Assembly: GCF_016806835.2 (NCBI RefSeq) | Contig: NZ_CP086111.1 | Span: 4,705,471-4,769,470, forward strand | DNA: 64,000 bases | DNA from: Skermanella rosea | GTDB taxonomy: Bacteria; Pseudomonadota; Alphaproteobacteria; Azospirillales; Azospirillaceae | Reading direction: 5' to 3' | Part shown: positions 37,221 through 45,722 of the stretch, in pieces | Numbering within the stretch: the stretch's first letter is position 1 | How the letters are laid out: the number at the start of each line of letters is the position of its first letter | Program-made: the position numbers and the translations under genes | The notes under the pieces: model-generated | The model's input: only the letters and a program-made list of their open reading frames with translations | The model's database searches: none | Told to the model about the DNA's origin: nothing

Positions 37221-39035
37221 TCAGAACATCTTCAGGTGGAAATGATAGGTGATGAATTCCTTGAAGCGCTTGACGATCGACAGCGAGTCCTTCAGCAGGT
37301 CCCGCTCCAGGCGGTTCAACTGGTCCGGCCGGATGAAATTGTCGGTCTGGGTGCCGGTGTCGCCGGCCGCCAGCCGCAGCTTGAGGCGCAGTTCCAGCAT
37401 CGCCAGCAGGGACTCGGTCAGCTCGGTCGCCAGGGTCGCGTCGAACACGCCCAACGCCTGGAGCGCCCGGATGCGGTCGATCGTGTTGCGCTCCTGCAGG
37501 CGCTTCTCCAGGGCCAGGCTGCGCACGCCATGGACCAGCGGGAAGATCCCGCCCTTCTTGATGTCGAGCTGTTCCCCCTTGAGGTGCGAGAACAACCCGA
37601 TCGGCGTGTCGAAGCTGAGCGTCGGCCGCGCGAAATGGGAGAAGAACATGTCGTTGGCGGACAGCGTCTCGATCAGGTAGTCGCGCGCCTGGTCGAGCAG
37701 CGTGGCGTCGCCGGCCACCGGCGCCGCGTCGTAGAAGATCGCCAGGTTGAGCTGCGCCGCCTCGTCCGGATGGTAGACCCAGCCATGGATCGCCGCCCGG
37801 TACCCGGCCAGCGGCCGGGTCCATTCCGGCGTATTGACCATGATGCCGCCGGGGCACTGGGGATACCCGAACTCGATCAGCGAGCGGGAGAATTCCGCGG
37901 TGATCGACTCCAGGTCCGGGCAGGTATAGCCGTCGCGCAGGATCAGGCCGTTGTCCTGGTCGGTCTTCAGGATCTGCTCGCCGCGCCCTTCGCTGCCCAT
38001 CACGATCAGGCAGGAATTCTCCAGCAGGTCGGGCGGGGCCAGCAGCTCGAACAGCTTGGCGAAGATCCGGCGGTTGAGCGCCGTGACCATCTCGGCGATG
38101 AACTGGACCTTGACGCCGTTGCCGTGCAGGGCCTGGATCAGCGTCGGGATCTCGGCCGAGGCGGCCCGAAGGTCCGCCAGGTCGGAGGCCCGCTCGACCC
38201 GGATCGCCACGATGTGGGAATTGTTGGAAAGGAAGCCCAGCAGGTCGACCTGCTCCAGGATGCCGGCGATCGCCTCCCCCTCGGTCACCACGACGCGGCG
38301 GATGCCGTGCTTGGTCATCACCACCAGGGCGTTGAACAGGAAGTCGTCTATGTCGAGCGAGATCATCGAATAGCTGGCGAGCGGCCCGACCGGCGAGGTC
38401 ACGGGCGCCCCGTCCAGGATCACCGCGTCGCGCAGGTCGCGGTCGCTGAGGATGCCCACCCGTCCCGGCGTGCCGTCGGCGCCCGGTTCACCCCTGACCA
38501 GCAGCGAGGTCGAGCGGGTCGCCTTCATGGCCGCGACCGCGTCGCGGGCGCTGCAGTCGGCACCCACATAGGCGGCGGGGTGGATATAGGCCTGCCGGAT
38601 GCGGGCCATCATGAACGAGGTCATCTCTCGGTTGGCTTGGCGCACGGCCAGGTCGCGCAGCCGGTCGATCATCTCCTGGTGGAACCAGACGCCGAACTGG
38701 GGATTGGTCCGGGTCAGGTCGAGGAAGCTCTCCTGCGGCAGGAGCTGGCAGACGCTGTCCTCGCGCGCGACGAAGGTGCTGGTGCCGGGCGATCCCAGCA
38801 GCGCCTTGATGTCGAAGCTCTCGCCCGGACCGTAGGCGGCCAGCACCTCGGTCCCGCTCAGCTCCTGGACGAGGCCCTTGAGCACGATGTGCAGGTGGCC
38901 GGACGCCTCCTCCCCGCGCAGGACGGTGGCGCCCTTGGACCAGACGGCGATGTCCGAGGCCGCCATGACCTGATCCCGCTCCGCGGGTGTCAGGCGGTCG
39001 AACGGCGCGATCGTGAAACTGAAGGCTTCGAACAC
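37221..39035 (-). CDS. cNMP-binding / CBS / DUF294 nucleotidyltransferase-like protein
   Basis: A 604-residue cytoplasmic signalling protein. Residues about 5-120 form a cyclic-nucleotide-binding-like domain (GEEASGHLHIVLKGLV; AYGPGESFDIKALLG). Two CBS repeats follow (about 150-280; RVGILSDRDLRDAVI, IRRVVVTEGEAIAGILEQVD). Then comes the DUF294 nucleotidyltransferase-like domain (CLIVMGSEGRGEQILKTDQD NGLIL) and its helical C-terminal domain. GlnD-type G-S-x-x-R and D-x-D residues are visible in the catalytic loop. Start GTG 39035 has AAGG nine bases upstream. Such proteins often neighbour actP, as here. Confidence 0.9.
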   Translation of the reverse strand: MFEAFSFTIAPFDRLTPAERDQVMAASDIAVWSKGATVLRGEEASGHLHIVLKGLVQELSGTEVLAAYGPGESFDIKALLGSPGTSTFVAREDSVCQLLPQESFLDLTRTNPQFGVWFHQEMIDRLRDLAVRQANREMTSFMMARIRQAYIHPAAYVGADCSARDAVAAMKATRSTSLLVRGEPGADGTPGRVGILSDRDLRDAVILDGAPVTSPVGPLASYSMISLDIDDFLFNALVVMTKHGIRRVVVTEGEAIAGILEQVDLLGFLSNNSHIVAIRVERASDLADLRAASAEIPTLIQALHGNGVKVQFIAEMVTALNRRIFAKLFELLAPPDLLENSCLIVMGSEGRGEQILKTDQDNGLILRDGYTCPDLESITAEFSRSLIEFGYPQCPGGIMVNTPEWTRPLAGYRAAIHGWVYHPDEAAQLNLAIFYDAAPVAGDATLLDQARDYLIETLSANDMFFSHFARPTLSFDTPIGLFSHLKGEQLDIKKGGIFPLVHGVRSLALEKRLQERNTIDRIRALQALGVFDATLATELTESLLAMLELRLKLRLAAGDTGTQTDNFIRPDQLNRLERDLLKDSLSIVKRFKEFITYHFHLKMF

Positions 39036-39081
39036 GTCGGCGCACCTTCGGCGTTGGAGTTCGGAAAAACCGGGGCCCAAG

Positions 39082-39113
39082 AAAAACGCCCCAAGGTTGG
39101 CAGCCTTGGGGCG
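39082..39113 (-). terminator. Rho-independent terminator downstream of actP
   Basis: On the minus strand a perfect 10-pair stem (39113-39104 with 39096-39087, arms CGCCCCAAGG and CCTTGGGGCG) with a 7-base loop is followed by TTTTT (39086-39082). It ends the yjcH-actP transcript about 80 bases after the actP stop and separates it from the DUF294 gene. Confidence 0.9.
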
Positions 39114-39124
39114 TCTTGGCGAGA

Positions 39125-39164
39125 GCCATAGTCGCGGGGGAGCGCTCCCCCGCGACACCATGGC
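39125..39164. repeat. Long perfect palindrome between actP and the DUF294 gene
   Basis: Positions 39131-39156 are a perfect 26-base palindrome (arm GTCGCGGGGGAGC). It extends outward through GCCAT (39125-39129) and ATGGC (39160-39164) with a 1-base and a 3-base interruption. It lies between the actP stop and the terminator at 39082, so it would form a second very stable hairpin in the same 3' region. It could be a REP-like element, a processing signal or a protein-binding site. Confidence 0.85.
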
Positions 39165-39194
39165 GCAGCCTGCCGGGGCGCAGGGCGCCGGCAC

Positions 39195-40907
39195 TCAGTG
39201 GGACGAAGCACCCTCGGCGCCCAGACCGGTCTGGGAGCGGATGTACTGCGCCTCGTAGGCGGCGGCCTCGTCCGCGGCATTCTGGCTCTTGTCGATGATC
39301 GAGAAGAACCAGGTCCCGACGAAGGCCAGGGTGACCGAGAAGATCGCCGGGTTGTCGTAGCCGAACGGCGCGCTGCCCTTGGCGTTGCCCAGCACGCTTT
39401 CCCACACGGTCGGCCCGAGGATCACCATCACGGTGGCGCTGATCAGGCCCAGGAAGCCGCCGATCAGGGCGCCGCGGGTGGTCAGCTTGCTCCAGAACAT
39501 CGACATCACGATGATCGGGAAGTTGGCCGAGGCCGCGATGGCGAAGGCGAGGCCCACCATGAAGGCGATGTTCTGCTGCTCGAAGGCGATGCCGAGCACC
39601 ATGGCGAGGATGCCGAGGACCACGGTCGAGATCTTCGACACCCGGATCTCCTGCACCTCGTTGACCCGGCCGCGGCGGAACACCGAGGCGTAGAGGTCGT
39701 GCGACACGGCGGACGCGCCGGCCAGCGTCAGGCCCGACACCACCGCCAGGATGGTCGCGAAGGCGACGGCCGAGATGAAGCCCATGAACAGGTCGCCGCC
39801 GACCGCCTTGGACAGATGGATGGCGCCCATGTTGGTGCCGCCGATCATGTCCTTCAGCTTGTCGTAGGAGACGCCGTCGGCCCCCAGCTTGAAGTAGCTC
39901 GGGTCCTTCATCAGCAGGACGATGGCGCCGAAGCCGATGATGAAGGTCAGGATGTAGAAGTAGCCGATGAAGCCTGTGGCGTAGAAGACCGACTTGCGGG
40001 CCTCCTTGGCGTCGGCGACGGTGAAGAAGCGCATCAGGATGTGCGGCAATCCTGCGGTGCCGAACATCAGCGCGATGCCCAGCGAGATCGCCGAGACCGG
40101 ATCCTTGACCAGGGTGCCGGGCTCCATGATCGCGATGCCCTTGGGGTGGATGTCCACCGCGGCCTGGAACAGCGCGCCGAAATTGAAGTTATAGGCCACC
40201 AGCACCATCAGCGCCATGAAGGACGCGCCGGACAGCAGCAGGACCGCCTTGATGATCTGCACCCAGGTGGTGGCGAGCATGCCGCCGAAGGTGACGTACA
40301 TGACCATCAGCACGCCGACCAGGATGACGGCGTAGTTGTACTGCAGGCCGAACAGGAGCTGGATGAGCTTGCCGGCGCCGACCATCTGGGCGATCAGGTA
40401 GAGCGCCACGACGACCAGCGAGCCGGAGGCCGCCAGGGTGCGGATCGGGGTCTGCTGGAGGCGGTAGGAGGCGACGTCGGCGAAGGTGTATTTGCCGAGG
40501 TTGCGCAACTGCTCCGCGATCAGGAACAGGATGATCGGCCAGCCGACCAGGAAGCCGATCGAGTAGATCAGCCCGTCGAAGCCCGAGGTGTAGACCAGCG
40601 CCGAGATGCCGAGGAACGAGGCGGCCGACATGTAGTCGCCGGCGATCGCCAGGCCGTTCTGGAAACCGGTGATGCCGCCGCCGGCGGCGTAGAAGTCCTT
40701 GGCCGACTTGGTCTTGGACGCGGCCCAGTAGGTGATCCCCAGCGTTCCCGCCACGAAGGCCAGGAACATGACGATGGCGGTCCAGTTGGTCGCCGACTTC
40801 TGGACGGCGCCGGAAATGGCGTCGGCGGCGAACGCCGAGCCCGGAACGGCCAGGGCGGCCGCGGCGACAGCCGATGCCGCCGCGAATGCTGCGATGACGC
40901 GCTTCAT
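39195..40907 (-). CDS. actP: Cation/acetate symporter
   Basis: A 570-residue solute:sodium symporter. A cleavable-looking N-terminal signal ([13 protein letters not shown]) is followed by about 13 membrane segments; recognisable stretches are [40 protein letters not shown] and [20 protein letters not shown]. It takes up acetate and other short-chain acids. ATG 40907 overlaps the stop of the upstream DUF485 gene by one base (TAATG), the standard yjcH-actP pairing. The operon is preceded by an FNR-like promoter and followed by a strong terminator. Confidence 0.96.
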   Translation of the reverse strand: MKRVIAAFAAASAVAAAALAVPGSAFAADAISGAVQKSATNWTAIVMFLAFVAGTLGITYWAASKTKSAKDFYAAGGGITGFQNGLAIAGDYMSAASFLGISALVYTSGFDGLIYSIGFLVGWPIILFLIAEQLRNLGKYTFADVASYRLQQTPIRTLAASGSLVVVALYLIAQMVGAGKLIQLLFGLQYNYAVILVGVLMVMYVTFGGMLATTWVQIIKAVLLLSGASFMALMVLVAYNFNFGALFQAAVDIHPKGIAIMEPGTLVKDPVSAISLGIALMFGTAGLPHILMRFFTVADAKEARKSVFYATGFIGYFYILTFIIGFGAIVLLMKDPSYFKLGADGVSYDKLKDMIGGTNMGAIHLSKAVGGDLFMGFISAVAFATILAVVSGLTLAGASAVSHDLYASVFRRGRVNEVQEIRVSKISTVVLGILAMVLGIAFEQQNIAFMVGLAFAIAASANFPIIVMSMFWSKLTTRGALIGGFLGLISATVMVILGPTVWESVLGNAKGSAPFGYDNPAIFSVTLAFVGTWFFSIIDKSQNAADEAAAYEAQYIRSQTGLGAEGASSH

Positions 40908-41209
40908 TATTTCAGGTCCTCGATGATCTGCCGGTTCAGTTCGTCGAACTCGGAGTTGGCGCGACGGACGTAGATACCGGTCAGCACGAAGGCCGAGACG
41001 ATGATCAGCGCGCCGAGCGGAATGCCGATGGTGATGACGCCGAAGACGGGCGTGCCCAGGGCCTTGGGAGCGAAGGCCACCAGGAGGATGAAGCCGTAGT
41101 AGATCACCAGCATCACGATCGACAGGAGCCAACCATAAGCTGTACGCTTCCGGGTCAGCTCCTCGAATTTGGGGTTGTTCCTTATTTTTGTTGTTAATTC
41201 TCGCTGCAT
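40907..41209 (-). CDS. yjcH: DUF485 membrane protein (YjcH-type)
   Basis: A 100-residue protein with two membrane helices ([20 protein letters not shown] and [20 protein letters not shown]) and N-terminal [19 protein letters not shown], the DUF485 pattern. It is co-transcribed with actP, probably as an accessory of the permease. AGGGGA six bases before ATG 41209 fixes the start; longer upstream open sequence covers the promoter and is not coding. Confidence 0.95.
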   Translation of the reverse strand: MQRELTTKIRNNPKFEELTRKRTAYGWLLSIVMLVIYYGFILLVAFAPKALGTPVFGVITIGIPLGALIIVSAFVLTGIYVRRANSEFDELNRQIIEDLK

Positions 41210-41265
41210 CCGGGGTCCCCTCGATTTGTCCGAGCGCCATGTCAGAAATGAAGCTCTGCTTTTAG

Positions 41266-41314
41266 TCGCGGGATCGTACCGGAAGCTTCGCGCGATGGGA
41301 CTGATCTGGATCAA
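41266..41314 (-). promoter_or_regulatory. FNR/FixK-type site and promoter for yjcH-actP
   Basis: On the minus strand TTGAT-CCAG-ATCAG (41314-41301) matches the FNR/FixK consensus TTGAT-N4-ATCAA in nine of ten bases. A -10-like TACGAT lies at 41278-41273. If transcription starts seven bases later (about 41266) the box centre is at -41.5, exactly the class II activator position. This predicts oxygen-linked control of acetate uptake. Confidence 0.5.
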
Positions 41315-41658
41315 TTGTTAAACGCCGCGGTGCGGCAGCCGCGGCGCAGCCCGCGCGCCGATGGCGGGCCTGCCCGGCCCGCGATTTCAATCGGTGGCGG
41401 CTCTCTCGCCGCGATCATCTCCGCGCAGATGTGTTTATCCCGGGAAGGTCATGACCATGCGGTCCAGCCGCGAGACCGCGAAGAAAGGACTCCCGATGAC
41501 TGCAGGCCCTTGGACCTATGATTCCGCCAATGGTCAGATGCCCGGGTCTCGAAATGCAAAGGACTTCCCTCTCGGGCGACATATCCCAAGCGCCGTCGGT
41601 CACGACAAGTCCCACGGCATGTTTCTCCCGTATGGATGCATTCACGACGGGGACGATC
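41315..41658. other. Intergenic stretch upstream of the DUF2188-like gene
   Basis: About 344 bases with no supported gene. It contains an inverted repeat CGCCGCGG (41323-41330) with CCGCGGCG (41339-41346); on the minus strand this is followed by TTTAAC, so it could block read-through entering the actP promoter. Short open frames here have no ribosome binding site or recognisable content. Confidence 0.5.
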
Positions 41659-41928
41659 ATGGTGACCAACGAATTCTTCGTAACGACCCGGGTCGGCAAA
41701 TGGTACGTGGACAACGGGACCGAAAGCCACGGTCCCTATCTCAGCCAGCACGATGCGACCGCCGACGCGATCGACGCGGCGGAGCAGGTCTCGGGCCGCA
41801 AGAAGCTGGCGGCCGTCCTGTTGAAGCTGCCCGGCTCCAAGGCGTCGCTGGTCTGGACGTCGCGGCGCGGCCGGGAAGGCGCGACGGCGGAACCCGCGGT
41901 GGAGAAGGAGGTCCAGGCGAGCCTTTGA
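41659..41928 (+). CDS. Small protein resembling DUF2188
   Basis: An 89-residue soluble protein: EFFVTTRVGKWYVDNGTESH, GPYLSQHDATADAIDAAEQV and LPGSKASLVWTSRRG. The W-Y-V start and the alternating strand-helix-strand pattern recall DUF2188 proteins, which lack a known function. GGGGA five bases before ATG 41659 supports this start over an earlier in-frame ATG at 41518. It precedes the histidine kinase gene by 67 bases. Confidence 0.65.
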   Translation: MVTNEFFVTTRVGKWYVDNGTESHGPYLSQHDATADAIDAAEQVSGRKKLAAVLLKLPGSKASLVWTSRRGREGATAEPAVEKEVQASL

Positions 41929-41995
41929 GGCGGCCGGCAGCAGCGCCGGGCGCCGGCCTTCCTGCGTGCCTTCCCGCCTGCGTCCGGAGTTGAGC

Positions 41996-43117
41996 ATGTC
42001 CCACTCCTCCAGGAAGGAAGCGCGCTCCCGGCACCCGGAAGAGTCGCCCGAGGCGATGCGCCGCCTGATCGACGACCTTCGGCGCGATCTGGTGATCTCG
42101 GGGCTCGAGCGCGAGCAGCTGCAGATGGAATCCGATGATCTGCGCGAGCAGTCGAACCTGTATGCGCAGGCCTGCGACCGCCTGGAGGCGCGGCTCGAAG
42201 CCGTGACCGAACAGCTGCGCCGGACCGAGCGGACGCTCGCGGAGGTGCGGCAGCGGCTCGACGACGAGAGGATCTTCCGTCGCTCGCTGGAGCGGCAGCT
42301 GCTGGCCAGCCGGGTCGAGGCCGAGACCGCCGAGGAGGAATTCCGCGTCGCGCTGGAGGAACTCGACCAGTCGTCGCGGGAGCTGGCGGAAAGCAATGCC
42401 CGGCTGCTCGACCTGAACGAGACGCTGGAACGCCAGGTCGACCGGCGCACCGCCGACCTCAAGGCGGCGCTCGCCGACCGCGATGCCCTGATCCACGAGA
42501 TCCACCACCAGACCCGCAACAATCTCCAGGTCATCTCAAGCCTGCTCAACCTGCAGGCATCCCGGCTGGAGGAGCCGAGCGCCCGCGAGGTGCGGAAGAG
42601 CTTCGGGCGTATCCAGACCATGAGCCTGGTCCACGGCTTGGTGTTCGACGACAGCAGCACCGCCGACATGCCGATCGGGCCGCTGATCGCGACGGTGTGC
42701 GACAGGATGACGGCGGAGCTGGAGCCCTCTCCCGGCATAGCGGTGCAGGTGACCGGCGGCACCGGACTGGTTCCCCTGAAGGCCGCCGGGCAGCTCGCCC
42801 TGATCGTCGCCGAACTGGTCGCCAACGCGCTGACCCACGCCTACCCGCCCGGCGACGCCGGGAACGGCCGGAACGGCACCGTCGAGATCACCGTCACCGG
42901 CGAGCCCCGGGTGAATACCATCCGCGTCCGCGACGACGGGATCGGCCTGGACGAAAGCCGCACCGCGTCGCGCCGCGGCCTGGGCCTGCTGCTGGTCCAG
43001 ACCCTGGCGCGGCAGGTCGGCGCCCGGATACGCTTCGCGTCCGCCGCGACGCCGGACGCGTCGCCCCGGCCGTTGCGCGGCACGGAGATCGAAATCCGGC
43101 TGCCGCGGATCGATTGA
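41996..43117 (+). CDS. HisKA_2-type sensor histidine kinase
   Basis: A 373-residue soluble kinase. Residues about 15-165 are a long coiled coil (many E/R/L heptads). The phospho-acceptor region is HEIHHQTRNNLQVISSLLNL, the HisKA_2 signature, followed by MSLVHGLVFDDSS and an HATPase domain with ALIVAELVANALTHA, RDDGIGLDES and RGLGLLLVQTLA. Such kinases often act in general stress or light responses and pass phosphate to single-domain receivers. GGAG six bases before ATG 41996 supports the start. There is no sensor domain or membrane segment, so input may be via the coiled coil. Confidence 0.9.
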   Translation: MSHSSRKEARSRHPEESPEAMRRLIDDLRRDLVISGLEREQLQMESDDLREQSNLYAQACDRLEARLEAVTEQLRRTERTLAEVRQRLDDERIFRRSLERQLLASRVEAETAEEEFRVALEELDQSSRELAESNARLLDLNETLERQVDRRTADLKAALADRDALIHEIHHQTRNNLQVISSLLNLQASRLEEPSAREVRKSFGRIQTMSLVHGLVFDDSSTADMPIGPLIATVCDRMTAELEPSPGIAVQVTGGTGLVPLKAAGQLALIVAELVANALTHAYPPGDAGNGRNGTVEITVTGEPRVNTIRVRDDGIGLDESRTASRRGLGLLLVQTLARQVGARIRFASAATPDASPRPLRGTEIEIRLPRID

Positions 43118-43186
43118 TGCCGGTCGGATCGGTGCTAGACTAGGGCCGGACGCCTCCCCGCAAGCCCGGACCCGCAGGAGACATCC

Positions 43187-43888
43187 CTGTCCGCCCTAGG
43201 CATCGTCATTCCCACGCTGAACGCCGGAGGACCCGGCGGCCTGAGCCGGACGCTGGAAGCGATCGGCCCGGCCGCGGCGGCGGCGGGATGGCCGATCCTG
43301 GTGTCCGACGGCGGCTCGACCGACGGCACTCCCGGGACGGCCTTGCGGCACGGCGCCCGGGTCGTCAGGGCGCCGCGCGGACGCGGCGTCCAATTGGCCG
43401 CCGGTGCGGCCGCCCTGCTGGCGGACGGCACGGCGGAATGGCTGTTCTTCCTCCATGCCGACAGCGTGCCCGACCCGTCCTGGGCGGACGAGGCCGCGCG
43501 CTTCATGGCGGTGGCGGAGAACCGCGCCCGCGCCGGCTACGGGCGGTTCGCGCTGGACGACGGCGCGGCCCCGGCCCGCCGGATGGAGCGGCTGGTCGAG
43601 TGGCGGTGCCGCCGCCTCGGCCTGCCCTACGGCGACCAGGGCCTGCTGGTCCACCGCGACCTGTACCGGGCGGCCGGCGGCTTTCCCGCCATCCCCCTGA
43701 TGGAGGATGTCGCCCTCGTGCGCCGGATCGGCCGGCGCCGCCTGGTCCCCCTTCCCTTCGCCGTGACCACCTCGGCGGAGCGCTACCGGCGCGGCGGCTA
43801 TGTCCGCCGGCCGCTGCGCAACCTCGGCTGCCTGGCGCTCTATCTGGCCGGCCTGCCGCCCGACGCCGTCCGCCGGCTTTACGGGTGA
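43187..43888 (+). CDS. TIGR04283-type glycosyltransferase, probable CTG start
   Basis: A 233-residue GT-A fold enzyme, family 2. The reading frame begins LSALGIVIPTLNAGG, the expected N-terminal strand, then ILVSDGGSTDGTPG (nucleotide-sugar site) and LFFLHADSVPDPSW (DxD-like). From an in-frame stop at 43136 down to GTG 43301 there is no ATG, GTG or TTG. CTG 43187 has AGGAG six bases upstream and restores full family length. Starting at 43301 would remove the first beta strand and about 38 residues. It is followed eight bases later by its usual partner. The arsenosugar label of the family is not supported by local arsenic genes. Confidence 0.85.
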   Translation: MSALGIVIPTLNAGGPGGLSRTLEAIGPAAAAAGWPILVSDGGSTDGTPGTALRHGARVVRAPRGRGVQLAAGAAALLADGTAEWLFFLHADSVPDPSWADEAARFMAVAENRARAGYGRFALDDGAAPARRMERLVEWRCRRLGLPYGDQGLLVHRDLYRAAGGFPAIPLMEDVALVRRIGRRRLVPLPFAVTTSAERYRRGGYVRRPLRNLGCLALYLAGLPPDAVRRLYG

Positions 43889-43895
43889 ACCCGCG

Positions 43896-44597
43896 ATGAT
43901 CCTCGGCCCCGGCCCGACGGCACGGCACCTCGTGGTGTTCGCGCGGGAGGCCCGCCTCGGGCGCGGCAAGCGGCGCCTGGCGGCCCATGTCGGCCCGGTC
44001 GCGGCCGTGCATTTCCAGCGCACCGCCCTCCCCGCCCTGCTGCGCCGCCTCGCCCGGGATCCCCGCTGGACCGTCTGGCTGGCCCTGACGCCCGACCGCG
44101 CGCGACCGCCGCCGGGACTGCCGAAGCGGGTGCGCCCGCTCGCGCAGGGCGGCGGCGGCCTGGGCGAGCGGATGCGCCGCCCGATGCGCCGGCCGCCGGT
44201 CGGCCTGCCGCCCGGTCCGGTGGTGGTGCTCGGAAGCGACATCCCGGCGGTCCGGCCGGACCACGTCGCGGCCGCCTTCCGGGCGCTGGGAAACCACGCC
44301 TTCGTGTTCGGGCCGGCGGCGGACGGCGGTTACTGGCTGGTCGGCGCGCGCCGCCGGCCGGCCGAGCCGCGCGACATCTTCGCCGGCGTCCGCTGGTCCG
44401 GCGCGCACGCCTTGTCCGACACGCTCGCCAACCTGCGCGCGCGCGAGGCGGGACCGCCTCTGGACCTGCTGGAGGACGTCGACGATCCGGCGGCCTGGCG
44501 CCGCTGGCGGAGCGGCGGGAAAACCGGGCGTTCACGCCGATGTGAAGACCCATGCCCTATGACCGGGCGGCCGGAACGGCCATATCGTTTCACATGA
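43896..44597 (+). CDS. TIGR04282-type (DUF2064) glycosyltransferase/nucleotidyltransferase
   Basis: A 233-residue protein with a CofC/GT-A-like fold: LVVFAREARLGRGKRRLAAH, VVVLGSDIPAVRPDHV and FVFGPAADGGYWLVGAR, matching the DUF2064 pattern. It pairs almost always with a TIGR04283 enzyme, as here. The C-terminal 30 residues are Arg-rich and poorly conserved in appearance. Its stop overlaps the next start as ATGA. The nucleotide or sugar substrate is unknown. Confidence 0.88.
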   Translation: MILGPGPTARHLVVFAREARLGRGKRRLAAHVGPVAAVHFQRTALPALLRRLARDPRWTVWLALTPDRARPPPGLPKRVRPLAQGGGGLGERMRRPMRRPPVGLPPGPVVVLGSDIPAVRPDHVAAAFRALGNHAFVFGPAADGGYWLVGARRRPAEPRDIFAGVRWSGAHALSDTLANLRAREAGPPLDLLEDVDDPAAWRRWRSGGKTGRSRRCEDPCPMTGRPERPYRFT

Positions 44598-45697
44598 TTT
44601 CGACGCCCCTGCTCCAGGCCCTGCACCGGCGGCTGATCCGCCTGTCCGGATTCGGGGATGTCCGTCTCGAAGACCTGACGCCCCTGCCGACCACCGGGCT
44701 GGCGCACGACCATGTGCGCGTGGCCGGCCACGGCGTCCTCCTCAGGGTGCCCAGGCAGAGCCAGCTCGGCCTGTCCGCGGCGTCCAACCTGACCTACCAG
44801 GCGGCCTGCTTCGAACGGGCGGGCGCGGGCGGCCACGTGCCGGGCCTGCACGCCGTGATGCTGCCGGAGGCGACGGTGCCGATGGGGGCGCTGGTGGTCG
44901 ACGAGATCGTCGGCCGCCCCCCCGTCCTGCCGGCCGACCTTCCCGCGATCGTCCGCGCCCTGGCGTCGATCCACGGGCTCCCGGTGCCGCCCCCGCCGGC
45001 CCGCCGCCCCCTGCGGGACCAGGACGACCCGGTCGGCGCCACGCTCCGGGAGGTGACGGCCCAGGCGCGGCATCTCGACGCCGCCGGCCTCCACCCCGAG
45101 GCCCGGGCCGCCGTGGCGGAGGAGCTCGCCTGGGCCGAGTCCTTCGCGCGCCGGAGCGGCCGGCCCCCGGTCACCCTGATCTCGTTCGACGCCCATCCCG
45201 GCAACTTCCTGATCGCCGGTTCCGGGCCGGCTCCCGGCACGGCCGTCCTGGTCGACCTGGAGAAGGCGCGCTACGGCGCCGCCGGGTTCGACCTGGCGCA
45301 TGCCACGCTCTACACCTCGACCACCTGGGACGTCTCCTGCCACGCCGTGCTGGGCACCGCCGACATCGCCGCCGCCTACGGGCTGTGGCTGGATGCCGTG
45401 GAGGCCCCCCTCGCGGACTCCTGCCGTCCCTGGCTGCTGCCGCTGCGGCGGGTGATGTGGCTGTGGTCGGTGACCTGGTGCGCCAAGTGGCGGGTCGAAT
45501 CGCGGGCCGCGGCCAAGGCCGGCAAGGACCGGGCCGAGAGCGCAGAGGACTGGTCGGCCGACCTCAGCGACGCGGCCCTGGTGGACCATGTCGCCGGCCG
45601 GGTGGCCGATTACCTGGACCCGGTCACCATCGCCGCCGTCCGGTCGGAATGGCTGACCGCCAATCCCCTGACCGACCTGCTGCCGCTCCCGGGCTGA
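44594..45697 (+). CDS. Aminoglycoside-phosphotransferase-fold kinase
   Basis: A 367-residue cytoplasmic protein of the APH/choline-kinase superfamily. The catalytic loop is SFDAHPGNFLIAG (H-x-G-N) and the metal site is VLVDLEKARYGAAGFDLAH. It probably phosphorylates a small molecule such as a sugar or amino alcohol; antibiotic resistance is not implied. ATG 44594 overlaps the previous stop by four bases, so it is translated with the two glycosyltransferases and likely acts in the same pathway. Confidence 0.87.
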   Translation: MISTPLLQALHRRLIRLSGFGDVRLEDLTPLPTTGLAHDHVRVAGHGVLLRVPRQSQLGLSAASNLTYQAACFERAGAGGHVPGLHAVMLPEATVPMGALVVDEIVGRPPVLPADLPAIVRALASIHGLPVPPPPARRPLRDQDDPVGATLREVTAQARHLDAAGLHPEARAAVAEELAWAESFARRSGRPPVTLISFDAHPGNFLIAGSGPAPGTAVLVDLEKARYGAAGFDLAHATLYTSTTWDVSCHAVLGTADIAAAYGLWLDAVEAPLADSCRPWLLPLRRVMWLWSVTWCAKWRVESRAAAKAGKDRAESAEDWSADLSDAALVDHVAGRVADYLDPVTIAAVRSEWLTANPLTDLLPLPG

Positions 45698-45722
45698 GCC
45701 ACCAACAGGAGACTCCCGAACA

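Noticed and set aside
43187-44597. Arsenosugar biosynthesis genes
   Set aside because: The family names mention arsenosugars, but no arsenic methyltransferase or radical SAM partner is encoded here.
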